This document shows positions 8,168 to 16,569 of a DNA stretch of 64,000 nt, piece after piece. Positions within the stretch are counted from its first letter, which is position 1. Every line of letters starts with the position of its first letter. Source of the DNA: W2P13-069 sp963590525 (GTDB taxonomy: Bacteria; Actinomycetota; Coriobacteriia; Coriobacteriales; QAMH01); assembly GCA_963590525.1 (NCBI GenBank), contig CAVAPV010000001.1, positions 61,056 through 125,055 of the forward strand. Direction: 5' to 3'. The notes below the pieces were generated by a model. It saw nothing but the letters and a program-made list of their open reading frames with translations, searched no databases and was not told the DNA's origin. Made by a program: the position numbers and the translations under genes.

Positions 8168-11100
8168 ATGGCACAGGAGCCAACGACGGCGGGAGCAGAT
8201 TCCAAGAAACTTGCCCAACATATCTCAAATTCTTACCCGAGCTTGGAATCTAAGGCAACTGCAGAACTCTCGGGCTTGCTGGACGAGAGCATGATCGCCG
8301 CCCTCACGGCGGATTATCTAAATGTTTATATAGTCGAACCCGAGGCAAACCTGGGGTCGATCCTAAAGCTTGACGGGTATGTCGTTGCCGGTATCCATAA
8401 AACGCCAAAGAACTTCCCTTATCTGGAAATGCTTTCAAGATATGCAAACGACCGCGTATGCGATGAGGATAAAGAAGGGTTCTTGCAGATCTTTGAGCCG
8501 GAGGCTTTGACCAAGATCTTTGCCGATGGAAGAGAGAGGCTTGAACTCAACTACCGGGTTCCGGTCGATGGTGGGCTTGAACACTACAGCGGGCTGTATA
8601 TCCGCATCTCAAAGGACGCAGAGCCCTTAAGGCTCATTGCGGGCTTTAGAAGCACAGAAGACGCCATCACCATACAGAGCAAGACCAGAAGAGAGGGAAT
8701 GGACAGCGCATACGAGGCTTTGTCCGACCTGTATTTGGCGATGTTTCGCATCAACATCAAGGAGAACACGTACGCGTCGATCAAAACGACCGAGGCGGTT
8801 TTAAAGTACACGATACCCAACAGCAGCCGCTACGACGTCAATCTGCAGGCGATTATGACGGCACTGGCCGACGATGAGAGTCTGGAATCTGCATTGGAGT
8901 TTCTCGACTTGAGCACCATCGAGAAAAGAATGCAGGGAAAAAAGCACATATGCGTCCATTTCAAGGGCAGGGTTGCAGGCTTGTGCAGGCTGCATCTTAT
9001 AAGGGAGTCTTGCGATGCAAAGGACAAGCTGAGCCACGTGATCCTTGCAGTGGAGGTTTTAGACGAGGTTGCCAAAAGCTACGAGAAGCTCGATGCGATG
9101 CACGAGATCATCGCGGCGTCAAAGATGGGCACCTGGAACATCTACCTGCTTGACGGGCAGCCCCCAAGAATGGAAGCCGATGATCTCATGTTGGGGCTTC
9201 TAGGGGTCGCAGGCAAAAATCTGACACCCGAGCAAATCTACGACGCATGGTTTGCAAACATCTCTCCAGATTCGGTGGAATCGGTTTTGCGCAGCGTTGA
9301 GAAAATGAAGAGCGAGGGAAGGGATGAGAACACCTATCTGTGGAAGCATCCCGTTTTAGGAGAGAGGTATGTGCGCTGCGGCGGCACGGCCAAACCGGTA
9401 GAAGGCGGGTTTGTGCTCCGGGGGTACCACTATGACGTCGATGATGTAGTACGCGAGCAAAAGAAGAAGGACAAAGCGCTGGCAGAGCAGATCGCGATCA
9501 TCGACACGTTGGCTTCGAGCTTCAAAAACGTGTTCGTAGCAAACCTCAACAGCCAGACGGCAAAGGTGGTGCGCCTTGCAGAAGACTACGATGTCAGGGC
9601 CGTTACCGACGTCATGCAAAGCGAGTTTCCCTACGACCCCGTGATAAAGCAGTGGATACAAGAAAACGTGCATCCAGATGACAAGGAGAAGATGACCCAG
9701 GCGCTCAGCTTGGAAAACCTCCGCGAGGTGTTCTCTAGGCAAAACGAGTATAGCGGCACCTATCGCAGCACCGAAGGTGGAAAGCTGCATCACTACCAGT
9801 TTGATTTTAGGAAGGCAGACGACAACGGAAACGTCGTAGCCGGCTTCCAAGTCATCGATGCGATAGTCGAAGAGCATGAGCAGCAGGCAAAGCGAGAAAG
9901 GGAGCTGGAAGACGCACGTCTGCGCCAGGAAAGGGAGCACGCAGAGGTTGTGAACTCTCTTTCGACGATATACTCCACCATCTTTAGCGCTGACGTCGAC
10001 ACCCATCATTACGGCATATTGACCAGCGTGCCCCTTATGAAAGAGGCGATAGAGGCCGAAGGCAACTTTGATGATGTGAAAGACAAGATCCTGGAGCTTT
10101 TCATCGAGCCGGAATACCGGGACCTGATGCGCGATTTCTTGGATTTAGACACGCTTGCGCAGCGCCTTGAAAACGTTAATTCCATAGCAACGGAATACAA
10201 AGCGCCTACCGGCCAGTGGATGCAGTCGCGCTTTGTCGTAAAGAAAAGAAACGGTGACGGCACGGCAAAAGACGTCCTCTACGTTGCCAATGACATCACC
10301 AAAGAAAAGCTGCGTGACCTCGAGCAACAAGAGGCGCTGTCTCATGCCTTGGCGGCGGCGCAACAGGCAAACAAGGCCAAGACGACGTTTCTAAACAGCA
10401 TGTCCCATGACATCCGCACGCCGATGAACGCTATCGTCGGGTTTACGGCGTTGGCGCAGGCGCACAGCGACGACCAAGCGCAGGTGCAGGATTATCTGGC
10501 CAAGATCTCTACCTCCAGCACCCACCTTTTGAGCTTGATAAACGACATCCTCGATATGAGCCGCATAGAGAGCGGCACGGTGAAGCTCCAAGAGACCGAT
10601 GTTCACATCCCGGACTTGCTGCACGACCTCCGCACGATGATACAAAGCCTTGTCAAGGCAAAAAACCAGAATCTCTTTATCGATACGCAGGACATAGTGC
10701 ACGAGGACGTGATCGCAGACAAGCTCAGGCTAAACCAGGTTCTGCTCAATATCGTTGGAAACGCAATCAAGTTCACGCAGCCTGGTGGTGACATCATCAT
10801 CCGGCTTGTCGAGAAACCTTGCAGCATAAAGGACCATACAACGTACGAGTTCTCTGTAAAAGACAACGGCATCGGAATGTCCAAGGAGTATCTCGAGCAT
10901 ATATTCGAGACCTTCACCAGAGAATACAGCGCAACTGTCAGCGGCATCCAGGGCACCGGTCTTGGCATGGCGATCACCAAGAACATCGTGGATATGATGA
11001 ACGGCGATATAAAGGTCGAAAGCCAGGTGGGAAAGGGCTCTTTGTTCACGGTCACCTTGAACTTGCAGGTCAGGGACGGGTTTGTTAAGTCGGAGCCTAT

Positions 11101-11929
11101 CCCCGAGCTTTTGGGTGCAAGGGCGTTGATCGTGGATGACAACATGGACACCTGCAGAAGCATCAGCAAGATGCTCAGAGGCATACAGATGCGCCCGGAC
11201 TGGACCACGTCTGGCAAGGAGGCTGTTGTCCGTGCGCAGGATGCAGCAGAGATGGCAGATGAGTACAAGGCCTATATCATCGACTATCTGATGCCGGATA
11301 TGAACGGTATAGAGACTGTCCGTCGGATCAGGAATGTCATAAGCTCAGAGGTCCCGATCATCGTGCTCACAGCATACGATTGGACGGATTTTGAATACGA
11401 AGCAAGGCAGGCGGGGGTTACGGCCTTTGTGTCAAAGCCGATCTTTATGTCGGAGTTAAGAGCCGTGCTGACGCAGCCGTCGGGCAAAGAAGACGCCCAA
11501 AATGCCAAGCAAGAAAAGGTGATGACTCGCGATTACAGCGGCAAGAGGGTTCTTTTAGTAGAGGATAACGAGCTAAACCGCGAGATTGCCACTGCGATCT
11601 TGGAGGAAACAGGCGTGACGGTGGATGTTGCAGAAGACGGCGATGTCGCGGTTGCTGCCATCGACAAAGCCCCCTCAGATCAATACGATTTGATTTTCAT
11701 GGATGTCCAGATGCCAAAGATGGACGGGTACACTGCCACCAGAGAGATCAGGACGTTGCCCGATAACAAGAAGGCAAACATCCCCATCATCGCCATGACG
11801 GCCAATGCCTTTGAAGAGGACAAGAGAAAATCCTATGAATCGGGCATGAACGGACATATCGTGAAGCCCATTGGCATAGAGGTGATCTCTAAGGTCTTAG
11901 ACGAGGTGTTTGCGATAAAGCGCGACTGA
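8168..11929 (+). CDS. Cytosolic hybrid sensor histidine kinase with two receiver domains
   Basis: About 1253 residues with no visible membrane span. Residues 1 to about 700 are successive PAS-like sensor modules: two N-terminal ones, a middle one with ASKMGTWNIYLLDG, then IDTLASSFKNVFVANL, then VNSLSTIYSTIF. A short coiled coil (ERELEDARLRQEREHAEV) separates the last two. HisKA follows, with the phospho-accepting H747 in FLNSMSHDIRTPMNAI. The HATPase has N box NQVLLNIVGNAIKF, G1 DNGIGM and G2 GTGLGMAI. REC1 has D1039 (IIDYLMPDMNG) and REC2 has D1179 (IFMDVQMPKMDG). There is no HPt domain, so phosphate must leave through another protein. I start at ATG 8168, eight bases after GGGAGG, although the frame is open from 8099. 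The last two sensor modules recur in the cyclase gene downstream. Confidence 0.9.
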   Translation: MAQEPTTAGADSKKLAQHISNSYPSLESKATAELSGLLDESMIAALTADYLNVYIVEPEANLGSILKLDGYVVAGIHKTPKNFPYLEMLSRYANDRVCDEDKEGFLQIFEPEALTKIFADGRERLELNYRVPVDGGLEHYSGLYIRISKDAEPLRLIAGFRSTEDAITIQSKTRREGMDSAYEALSDLYLAMFRINIKENTYASIKTTEAVLKYTIPNSSRYDVNLQAIMTALADDESLESALEFLDLSTIEKRMQGKKHICVHFKGRVAGLCRLHLIRESCDAKDKLSHVILAVEVLDEVAKSYEKLDAMHEIIAASKMGTWNIYLLDGQPPRMEADDLMLGLLGVAGKNLTPEQIYDAWFANISPDSVESVLRSVEKMKSEGRDENTYLWKHPVLGERYVRCGGTAKPVEGGFVLRGYHYDVDDVVREQKKKDKALAEQIAIIDTLASSFKNVFVANLNSQTAKVVRLAEDYDVRAVTDVMQSEFPYDPVIKQWIQENVHPDDKEKMTQALSLENLREVFSRQNEYSGTYRSTEGGKLHHYQFDFRKADDNGNVVAGFQVIDAIVEEHEQQAKRERELEDARLRQEREHAEVVNSLSTIYSTIFSADVDTHHYGILTSVPLMKEAIEAEGNFDDVKDKILELFIEPEYRDLMRDFLDLDTLAQRLENVNSIATEYKAPTGQWMQSRFVVKKRNGDGTAKDVLYVANDITKEKLRDLEQQEALSHALAAAQQANKAKTTFLNSMSHDIRTPMNAIVGFTALAQAHSDDQAQVQDYLAKISTSSTHLLSLINDILDMSRIESGTVKLQETDVHIPDLLHDLRTMIQSLVKAKNQNLFIDTQDIVHEDVIADKLRLNQVLLNIVGNAIKFTQPGGDIIIRLVEKPCSIKDHTTYEFSVKDNGIGMSKEYLEHIFETFTREYSATVSGIQGTGLGMAITKNIVDMMNGDIKVESQVGKGSLFTVTLNLQVRDGFVKSEPIPELLGARALIVDDNMDTCRSISKMLRGIQMRPDWTTSGKEAVVRAQDAAEMADEYKAYIIDYLMPDMNGIETVRRIRNVISSEVPIIVLTAYDWTDFEYEARQAGVTAFVSKPIFMSELRAVLTQPSGKEDAQNAKQEKVMTRDYSGKRVLLVEDNELNREIATAILEETGVTVDVAEDGDVAVAAIDKAPSDQYDLIFMDVQMPKMDGYTATREIRTLPDNKKANIPIIAMTANAFEEDKRKSYESGMNGHIVKPIGIEVISKVLDEVFAIKRD

Positions 11930-11947
11930 GCCAGCTGCTTGAGTCTT

Positions 11948-11984
11948 GAGCGCGTCAAACCGCAAGGGCGCGGCTGACGCGCTC
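11948..11984. repeat. Hairpin between kinase and cyclase genes
   Basis: GAGCGCGTC and GACGCGCTC form a perfect 9-bp stem with a 19-base loop, 19 bases after the kinase stop. No T-run follows, so it is a poor intrinsic terminator; it may stabilise the message end. Confidence 0.4.
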
Positions 11985-12194
11985 TAGCAAGCAGCAAGGC
12001 GGGGATGAGCGCTTTGGAGCTTGGCAACGCGAGCTTGCCGTGCGTAGAAACTGCGGCCTTGATGTCAAAGATGCGCGATCAATGAATCTTTCTTCTTTGC
12101 GTTATCTAAAGAACTGCGCAAGGTGTATATTGTTATGCCTTTGAATACGTGTTTTGCAAAGAGAGAGTTCGAGTTCGAAAAGCAAGGCGAAGGC

Positions 12195-14045
12195 ATGATG
12201 GCAGATGTGTCAAACGAGAATACCAAGCGTAAAAACCAGGACGAATCGCTCGAAGAGCAGCTGATGGTTTTCAACACGCTTGCTCGTCATTTTAAAAACG
12301 TCTATTGGGTGGACCTGGAAAAGAAGACGGCAAAGATCCTCAAGCTGGATGCAGAATACGTGGATGTTCCAGGTAAAAAAGACCATCGAGAGTTCCCGTT
12401 TGAGGCTGTGATCGAGCAGTGGGTCAACACCGTTGTATGTCCGCAAGACAGAGAAAAAGTCAGCAAGGCAATTACGGCAGAAAACATAAAGAAGGTTTTC
12501 GAGACCCAAGATGAGCTCGTCGGAAACTACCGCAGCCTTGTAAACGGAGAGATCTATCATTACCAATATAGCTTTGGAAAGGCAGACGAGGCCGGCACAA
12601 AGGCTGTGGCGGGCTTTCAAAACATCGATGACATCATCAACGAGCATCAGCAAGCCGAAAAAGCCAGAAGAGAAAAAGAAGCTGTCCATCAAAAAGAAGT
12701 CGAAGAGCAGCTTGCGATCATCAACGCCTTGTCCCAGGGCTTTAGAAACGTGTTTGTCGCCAATTTAAAAGAGGGGACGGCGCGAGCCATACGACTTGCC
12801 GATAGCTACAACGTCAAAGCGGTCAGAGACGCTGCCGGCCATACTTTTGAGTTTGACGCCGTTGTCGATCGATGGGTGCGCGAGACTGTTCATCCAGATG
12901 ACAAAGAACGGATAAAAGCGACGCTCAATGTAGAGAATATCAGGCAGGTGTTCTCAACGCAGGATAAGTACGTGGGCGTATACCGCAACATAGAAGACGG
13001 CGTGCAACATTACTACCAGTACGACTTTAGAAGAGTCGGCGATACGGATATCGTTGTAGTTGGATTCCAGATTGTAGATTCGATTATCGAAGAGCAAGAG
13101 AGAATCAAAAAGAGAGAGCGTTCGCTTGAGGAAGCGCGCCTTAAAGAGGAGAGGGAGCATGCAGAGGTCGTTAATTCCCTGTCTGCTATCTACTCCACGA
13201 TCTTTAGGGCAGATATCGTTACCCACGAGTACGAGGTGCTGACAAGCGTGCCGCTTATGACACAAGTCGCCTCGCGCAAGGGCAATTTCGACGATGTAAA
13301 GGACGTGATCATAGAGTCCTTTATGGAGCCGGAGTTCAGGCAGCCCATGCGCGAGTTCTTGGACGTGGATACGCTTGCGCATAGATTTGAAAAAGTAAAC
13401 ACCGTAGCGACCGATTACAAGGCGCCTACGGGGCAGTGGATGCAGGCTCGTTTCATCGTCAAGCGCAGAGACGCCAACGGCAAAGCGGTAGAGGCCCTCT
13501 ACGTTGCCCGCGATATCACAGAAGAGAAACTCATGAGGCGCCAGGCTGAGTATGACTCGATGACCGGCGTGCTCAACCGCGGAGCCTTTGATCAGATCGT
13601 GAATCTGATGGAAAAGGACAAGCGAGACTTTGCGCTGGTCTTGGTGGACGTGGATAACTTCAAGAACGTCAACGACACTTACGGGCATGCGGCAGGCGAC
13701 AGTGTTTTGAAACGGGTGTCAAAGTTTTTGGTCGAGGGTTTTCGCTCGATCGACCGCGTCTATCGAATCGGCGGAGACGAGTTTGCCGTCGTCATGATGG
13801 ATGTGACAAGCAAGCATGCCTATACGATCGGCAAGAAGATAGGCACAATCAACAGCCAGCTGGCTACGCGCGAGGGGGATGCCCCGGCGGTTTCTTTGAG
13901 CGCGGGAGCCGCGTTTATGGATCGCGAGAACCCGGGAGAAAGCCTGTTTAAAGACGCCGATCTTGCTTTGTACTACGTCAAAGAACATGGCCGTAACGGA
14001 TGCCATGTCTATTCGGCCATCGATGCAATCGCGGCCAAGCGATAA
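12195..14045 (+). CDS. Diguanylate cyclase (GGDEF) with three tandem PAS-like sensor repeats
   Basis: About 617 residues, cytosolic. Three tandem sensor repeats begin near residues 20, 180 and 345 (VFNTLARHFKNVYWVDL, IINALSQGFRNVFVANL, VNSLSAIYSTIFRADI). Each ends in a strand and helix such as VAGFQNIDDIINEH. The C-terminal domain has an intact active site GGDEF (about 526-530). An RSID sequence exactly five residues before it matches the RxxD inhibitory site, so product feedback is expected. It should make cyclic di-GMP. The last repeat is nearly the same as that of the hybrid kinase upstream (KAPTGQWMQ, GNFDDVKD, DITEEKL against DITKEKL), so the two genes share an ancestor and perhaps a ligand. 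I start at ATG 12195, seven bases after AAGG; the next codon is also ATG. Confidence 0.9.
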   Translation: MMADVSNENTKRKNQDESLEEQLMVFNTLARHFKNVYWVDLEKKTAKILKLDAEYVDVPGKKDHREFPFEAVIEQWVNTVVCPQDREKVSKAITAENIKKVFETQDELVGNYRSLVNGEIYHYQYSFGKADEAGTKAVAGFQNIDDIINEHQQAEKARREKEAVHQKEVEEQLAIINALSQGFRNVFVANLKEGTARAIRLADSYNVKAVRDAAGHTFEFDAVVDRWVRETVHPDDKERIKATLNVENIRQVFSTQDKYVGVYRNIEDGVQHYYQYDFRRVGDTDIVVVGFQIVDSIIEEQERIKKRERSLEEARLKEEREHAEVVNSLSAIYSTIFRADIVTHEYEVLTSVPLMTQVASRKGNFDDVKDVIIESFMEPEFRQPMREFLDVDTLAHRFEKVNTVATDYKAPTGQWMQARFIVKRRDANGKAVEALYVARDITEEKLMRRQAEYDSMTGVLNRGAFDQIVNLMEKDKRDFALVLVDVDNFKNVNDTYGHAAGDSVLKRVSKFLVEGFRSIDRVYRIGGDEFAVVMMDVTSKHAYTIGKKIGTINSQLATREGDAPAVSLSAGAAFMDRENPGESLFKDADLALYYVKEHGRNGCHVYSAIDAIAAKR

Positions 14046-14212
14046 AAGCCCGGGCGAGGTTGCCTGTTGCCAATAGGTAGCTTTTGACAGCGTTTTTTGC
14101 TCGAAAAGCACGCGCTTTAGGGGCGGTTGCTTTGGCTGGGTTGGAGTGGTGTTGCCTGCATCGTGTGCTGCATGACAAACCACATGCTGCAAGCTTGAGG
14201 AAAAGAAACCTC

Positions 14213-14241
14213 TTCACAGAAGCGTTTTAGGGTGTTAGAAT
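14213..14241 (+). promoter_or_regulatory. Predicted sigma-70-type promoter for rpmF
   Basis: TTCACA (14213-14218), a 17-base spacer and TAGAAT (14236-14241) each match the consensus hexamers at five of six positions. It lies 68 bases before the rpmF start. This supports independent transcription of rpmF now that it is separated from yceD. Confidence 0.55.
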
Positions 14242-14308
14242 ACCAATTCGCGTATTTAGTATTTACGGCTTCCTCACACGGAGGGCCGTGTAGGAAAGGT
14301 ATTGGATC

Positions 14309-14488
14309 ATGGCTGTACCCAAAAGAAAAACCGGCCGAGCAGTCACTCATGCTCGCCGCTCCGCTAACGACCGCTGCGCGACTCCCGCTCGCTCCGTCTG
14401 CCCTCAGTGCGGCGAGGTCAAGCTTCCCCATCGCGTTTGCCCCAGCTGCGGTTACTACAAGGACCGCGAGGTCCTCGAGGTCGAGTAA
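14309..14488 (+). CDS. rpmF: 50S ribosomal protein L32
   Basis: A 59-residue protein starting MAVPKRKTGRAVTHARRS, the universal start of L32. It carries a zinc ribbon made of CPQC (31-34) and CPSC (44-47), so it is the zinc-binding form. The family is usually 55-65 residues, so it is complete. GGAAAGG lies 10 to 16 bases upstream of the ATG. The predicted promoter at 14213-14241 and the terminator at 14519-14544 frame it as a one-gene unit. Its normal neighbour yceD is 9 kb upstream, across a block of unrelated genes, while plsX follows as usual. Confidence 0.97.
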   Translation: MAVPKRKTGRAVTHARRSANDRCATPARSVCPQCGEVKLPHRVCPSCGYYKDREVLEVE

Positions 14489-14518
14489 ACCTCAAAACCC
14501 ATCGCATTTTGCAAATGA

Positions 14519-14544
14519 AGCCAGCCTTATCGGGCTGGCTTTTT
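14519..14544 (+). terminator. Intrinsic terminator after rpmF
   Basis: AGCCAGCC and GGCTGGCT form a perfect 8-bp stem with a six-base loop, followed by TTTT, 30 bases after the rpmF stop. It would separate rpmF transcription from plsX, at least partly. Confidence 0.8.
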
Positions 14545-14702
14545 GCATATGCGGCGCTTGTTTTGCACAGAGCTGTTGCGCGCTGTAGCGGCAGGCTGTC
14601 TTAGCGGTTATTCTGTTTGGACGTATAGGCACCATCGCATAAGCTTGGGCAGGCCCAGCGGGCATACGCAAGCGTGTGCGATCAACAGAGAGGAGACCGT
14701 CA

Positions 14703-15695
14703 GTGGAGATGGTCAAGCTTGTCGTTGACGCATTGGGTGGAGACGATGCCCCAGGCGTCGTGCTAGAGGGCGTAGAGATGGCGCTTGCGCAGGCGCAAGA
14801 CATCCACGTCATCCTCACCGGCCCGGCAGAGGTCGTCGAGCCGTTTGCCGCTGCGCACGAGCGTTGCGAGGCTCATGCCACCACAGAGTCCATAGATATG
14901 GGCGAGCACCCGGCTATGGCAGTGCGCAAAAAGAAGGATTCGAGCATCGTCGTAGGCTGCCGTCTGGTCAAAGAGGGAGAGGCTGCCGGTTTCTTTAGCG
15001 CGGGAAGCACCGGTGCGTGCATGGCGGCGGCAACGCTGGTCATGGGCCGCATCAAGGGTGTGAAGCGCCCCTGCATTGCAAGCGTTGTCCCAAGCCCCGT
15101 GGTCAAGTGCGTTTTGGGCGATATGGGCGCTAACGCAGACTGTCGTCCCGAGTACCTGCTGCAGTTTGCCAAGATGTGCCGCGTTTACTCCAAGGAGACG
15201 CTGGGTGTGGCCAATCCTACGGTTGGCTTGCTCAACATCGGCGAGGAGGAGACCAAGGGCTCCGAGTTTGCCCAAGAGGTGCATCAGCTCCTCAAAGAGC
15301 AGTGCCCTGGGTTCATCGGCAACGCAGAGGGCAAAAATATCGCCTTGGGCGGCTTTGACGTCATCGTGACCGATGGCTTTACCGGCAACGTGGCGCTCAA
15401 GACCTTCGAAGGCGTTGGCAAGGCGCTTTTGGGTTCTCTCAAAGAGGCGCTCATGTCCTCTACCAAAAGCAAGCTGGGCGCCCTGCTTATCAAAGACGCG
15501 CTCAAAGACCTGATGAAGAAGGTCGACGCCGATCAATACGGCGGAGCGCAGCTTTTGGGCGTCAAGGGCGTGTGCCTCATCGGGCATGGTAGCTCTAACG
15601 CCAAGGCCATTTGCAGTGGCGTCCTTGCCACGGCCCAGGCCATCAGGCAGGACATGCCTGCCAAGCTGGCGGCGGCGATCGGGGAGGGCGAGTAA
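14703..15695 (+). CDS. plsX: Phosphate acyltransferase PlsX
   Basis: A 330-residue enzyme that converts acyl-ACP to acyl-phosphate, the first step of phosphatidic acid synthesis with PlsY. Hallmarks are VKLVVDALGGDDAPGVVLEG at the start, GEHPAMAVRKKKDSSIV, GFFSAGSTGACMAAA, DMGANADCRPEYL, and VTDGFTGNVALKTFEG. I start at GTG 14703 because AGGAG (14691-14695) is seven bases upstream; ATG 14709 would have a 13-base spacer. The stop overlaps the rnc start as TAATG, so plsX and rnc are translationally coupled. Confidence 0.95.
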   Translation: MEMVKLVVDALGGDDAPGVVLEGVEMALAQAQDIHVILTGPAEVVEPFAAAHERCEAHATTESIDMGEHPAMAVRKKKDSSIVVGCRLVKEGEAAGFFSAGSTGACMAAATLVMGRIKGVKRPCIASVVPSPVVKCVLGDMGANADCRPEYLLQFAKMCRVYSKETLGVANPTVGLLNIGEEETKGSEFAQEVHQLLKEQCPGFIGNAEGKNIALGGFDVIVTDGFTGNVALKTFEGVGKALLGSLKEALMSSTKSKLGALLIKDALKDLMKKVDADQYGGAQLLGVKGVCLIGHGSSNAKAICSGVLATAQAIRQDMPAKLAAAIGEGE

Positions 15696-16441
15696 TGGCG
15701 CGCAGACCAAGCAAGCTTGTAGAGAAGCTGGATATCCCCCCGATCGAAGAAAGCCATATCGCAAACCTCGAGCGCGCCGAGCAGATCATCGGCCGCCCCT
15801 TTGCCAACCGCGGTTTGCTGCAGGTTGCCCTCACGCATCCCAGTTATGGCAAGCATACCAAGGTCTCCAACAACTACGAGCGCCTCGAGTTTCTGGGTGA
15901 CAGCATCTTGGGATTTATCATCGCCGAGGAGACCTTTGGGCGTTTTCCGGATCTTGAAGAAGGCGGGCTCACGCGCATCAAGGTGAGTTTGGTCTCTGGT
16001 GCGAGCTTGTCTAAAGTCTGCGGAGACGAGGGCTTGGGCGAGTGCATCATCTTTGGCGACAGCGAGGCCGGCACCAAGGGGCGCGGGCTGCATAGCGCGC
16101 TTGAGAACGTCTACGAGGCGATTGTCGCGGCCCTGTATCTGGACGGCGGCATAGAGGCTGCTCGCGATTGGGTCCTGCGCACGTTGGGGCCGCATATCAG
16201 CCGCGATATCGCCACCGAGCCCGAAAGCCCCAAAAGCTCGCTTCAGGAGTATCTGCAGGCGCGTCGCAAGAAGCCCTACTACAAGATCACCGGCATCGAT
16301 GGCCCGCCGCATGACCGCGTCTTCCAGGCGCAGGTGTACTGCGACGACGACGTTTTGGGTACAGGAGAAGGCCACAGCAAGAAGGCCGCCGAGGCCGCAG
16401 CTGCCGCAGAGGCGCTCAAGGCGCTGGGCGCGGTCAAGTAG
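15695..16441 (+). CDS. rnc: Ribonuclease III
   Basis: A 248-residue double-strand-specific endoribonuclease. The catalytic signature is NYERLEFLGDSILGFIIAE (about residues 48-66). The second acidic set lies in ENVYEAIVAALYLDGG. A C-terminal dsRNA-binding domain begins at SPKSSLQEYLQARRKKPYY and ends with GHSKKAAEAAAAAEAL. The ATG overlaps the plsX stop codon. The order plsX-rnc-smc-ftsY-ffh is the conserved actinobacterial one and ties lipid, rRNA processing, chromosome and protein-targeting functions together. Confidence 0.96.
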   Translation: MARRPSKLVEKLDIPPIEESHIANLERAEQIIGRPFANRGLLQVALTHPSYGKHTKVSNNYERLEFLGDSILGFIIAEETFGRFPDLEEGGLTRIKVSLVSGASLSKVCGDEGLGECIIFGDSEAGTKGRGLHSALENVYEAIVAALYLDGGIEAARDWVLRTLGPHISRDIATEPESPKSSLQEYLQARRKKPYYKITGIDGPPHDRVFQAQVYCDDDVLGTGEGHSKKAAEAAAAAEALKALGAVK

Positions 16442-16569
16442 CGCTTTCTCGTTTGCATGCAGCGTTTGCTGCGCCCCTGTCACCGCCGATGCCGCGCTGT
16501 AAGCGGGGGTGCATGCGCTGCGTGCTAAAATCGACCAGTTACGCCTGATTGCGAGTAAAAAGGATCCGC

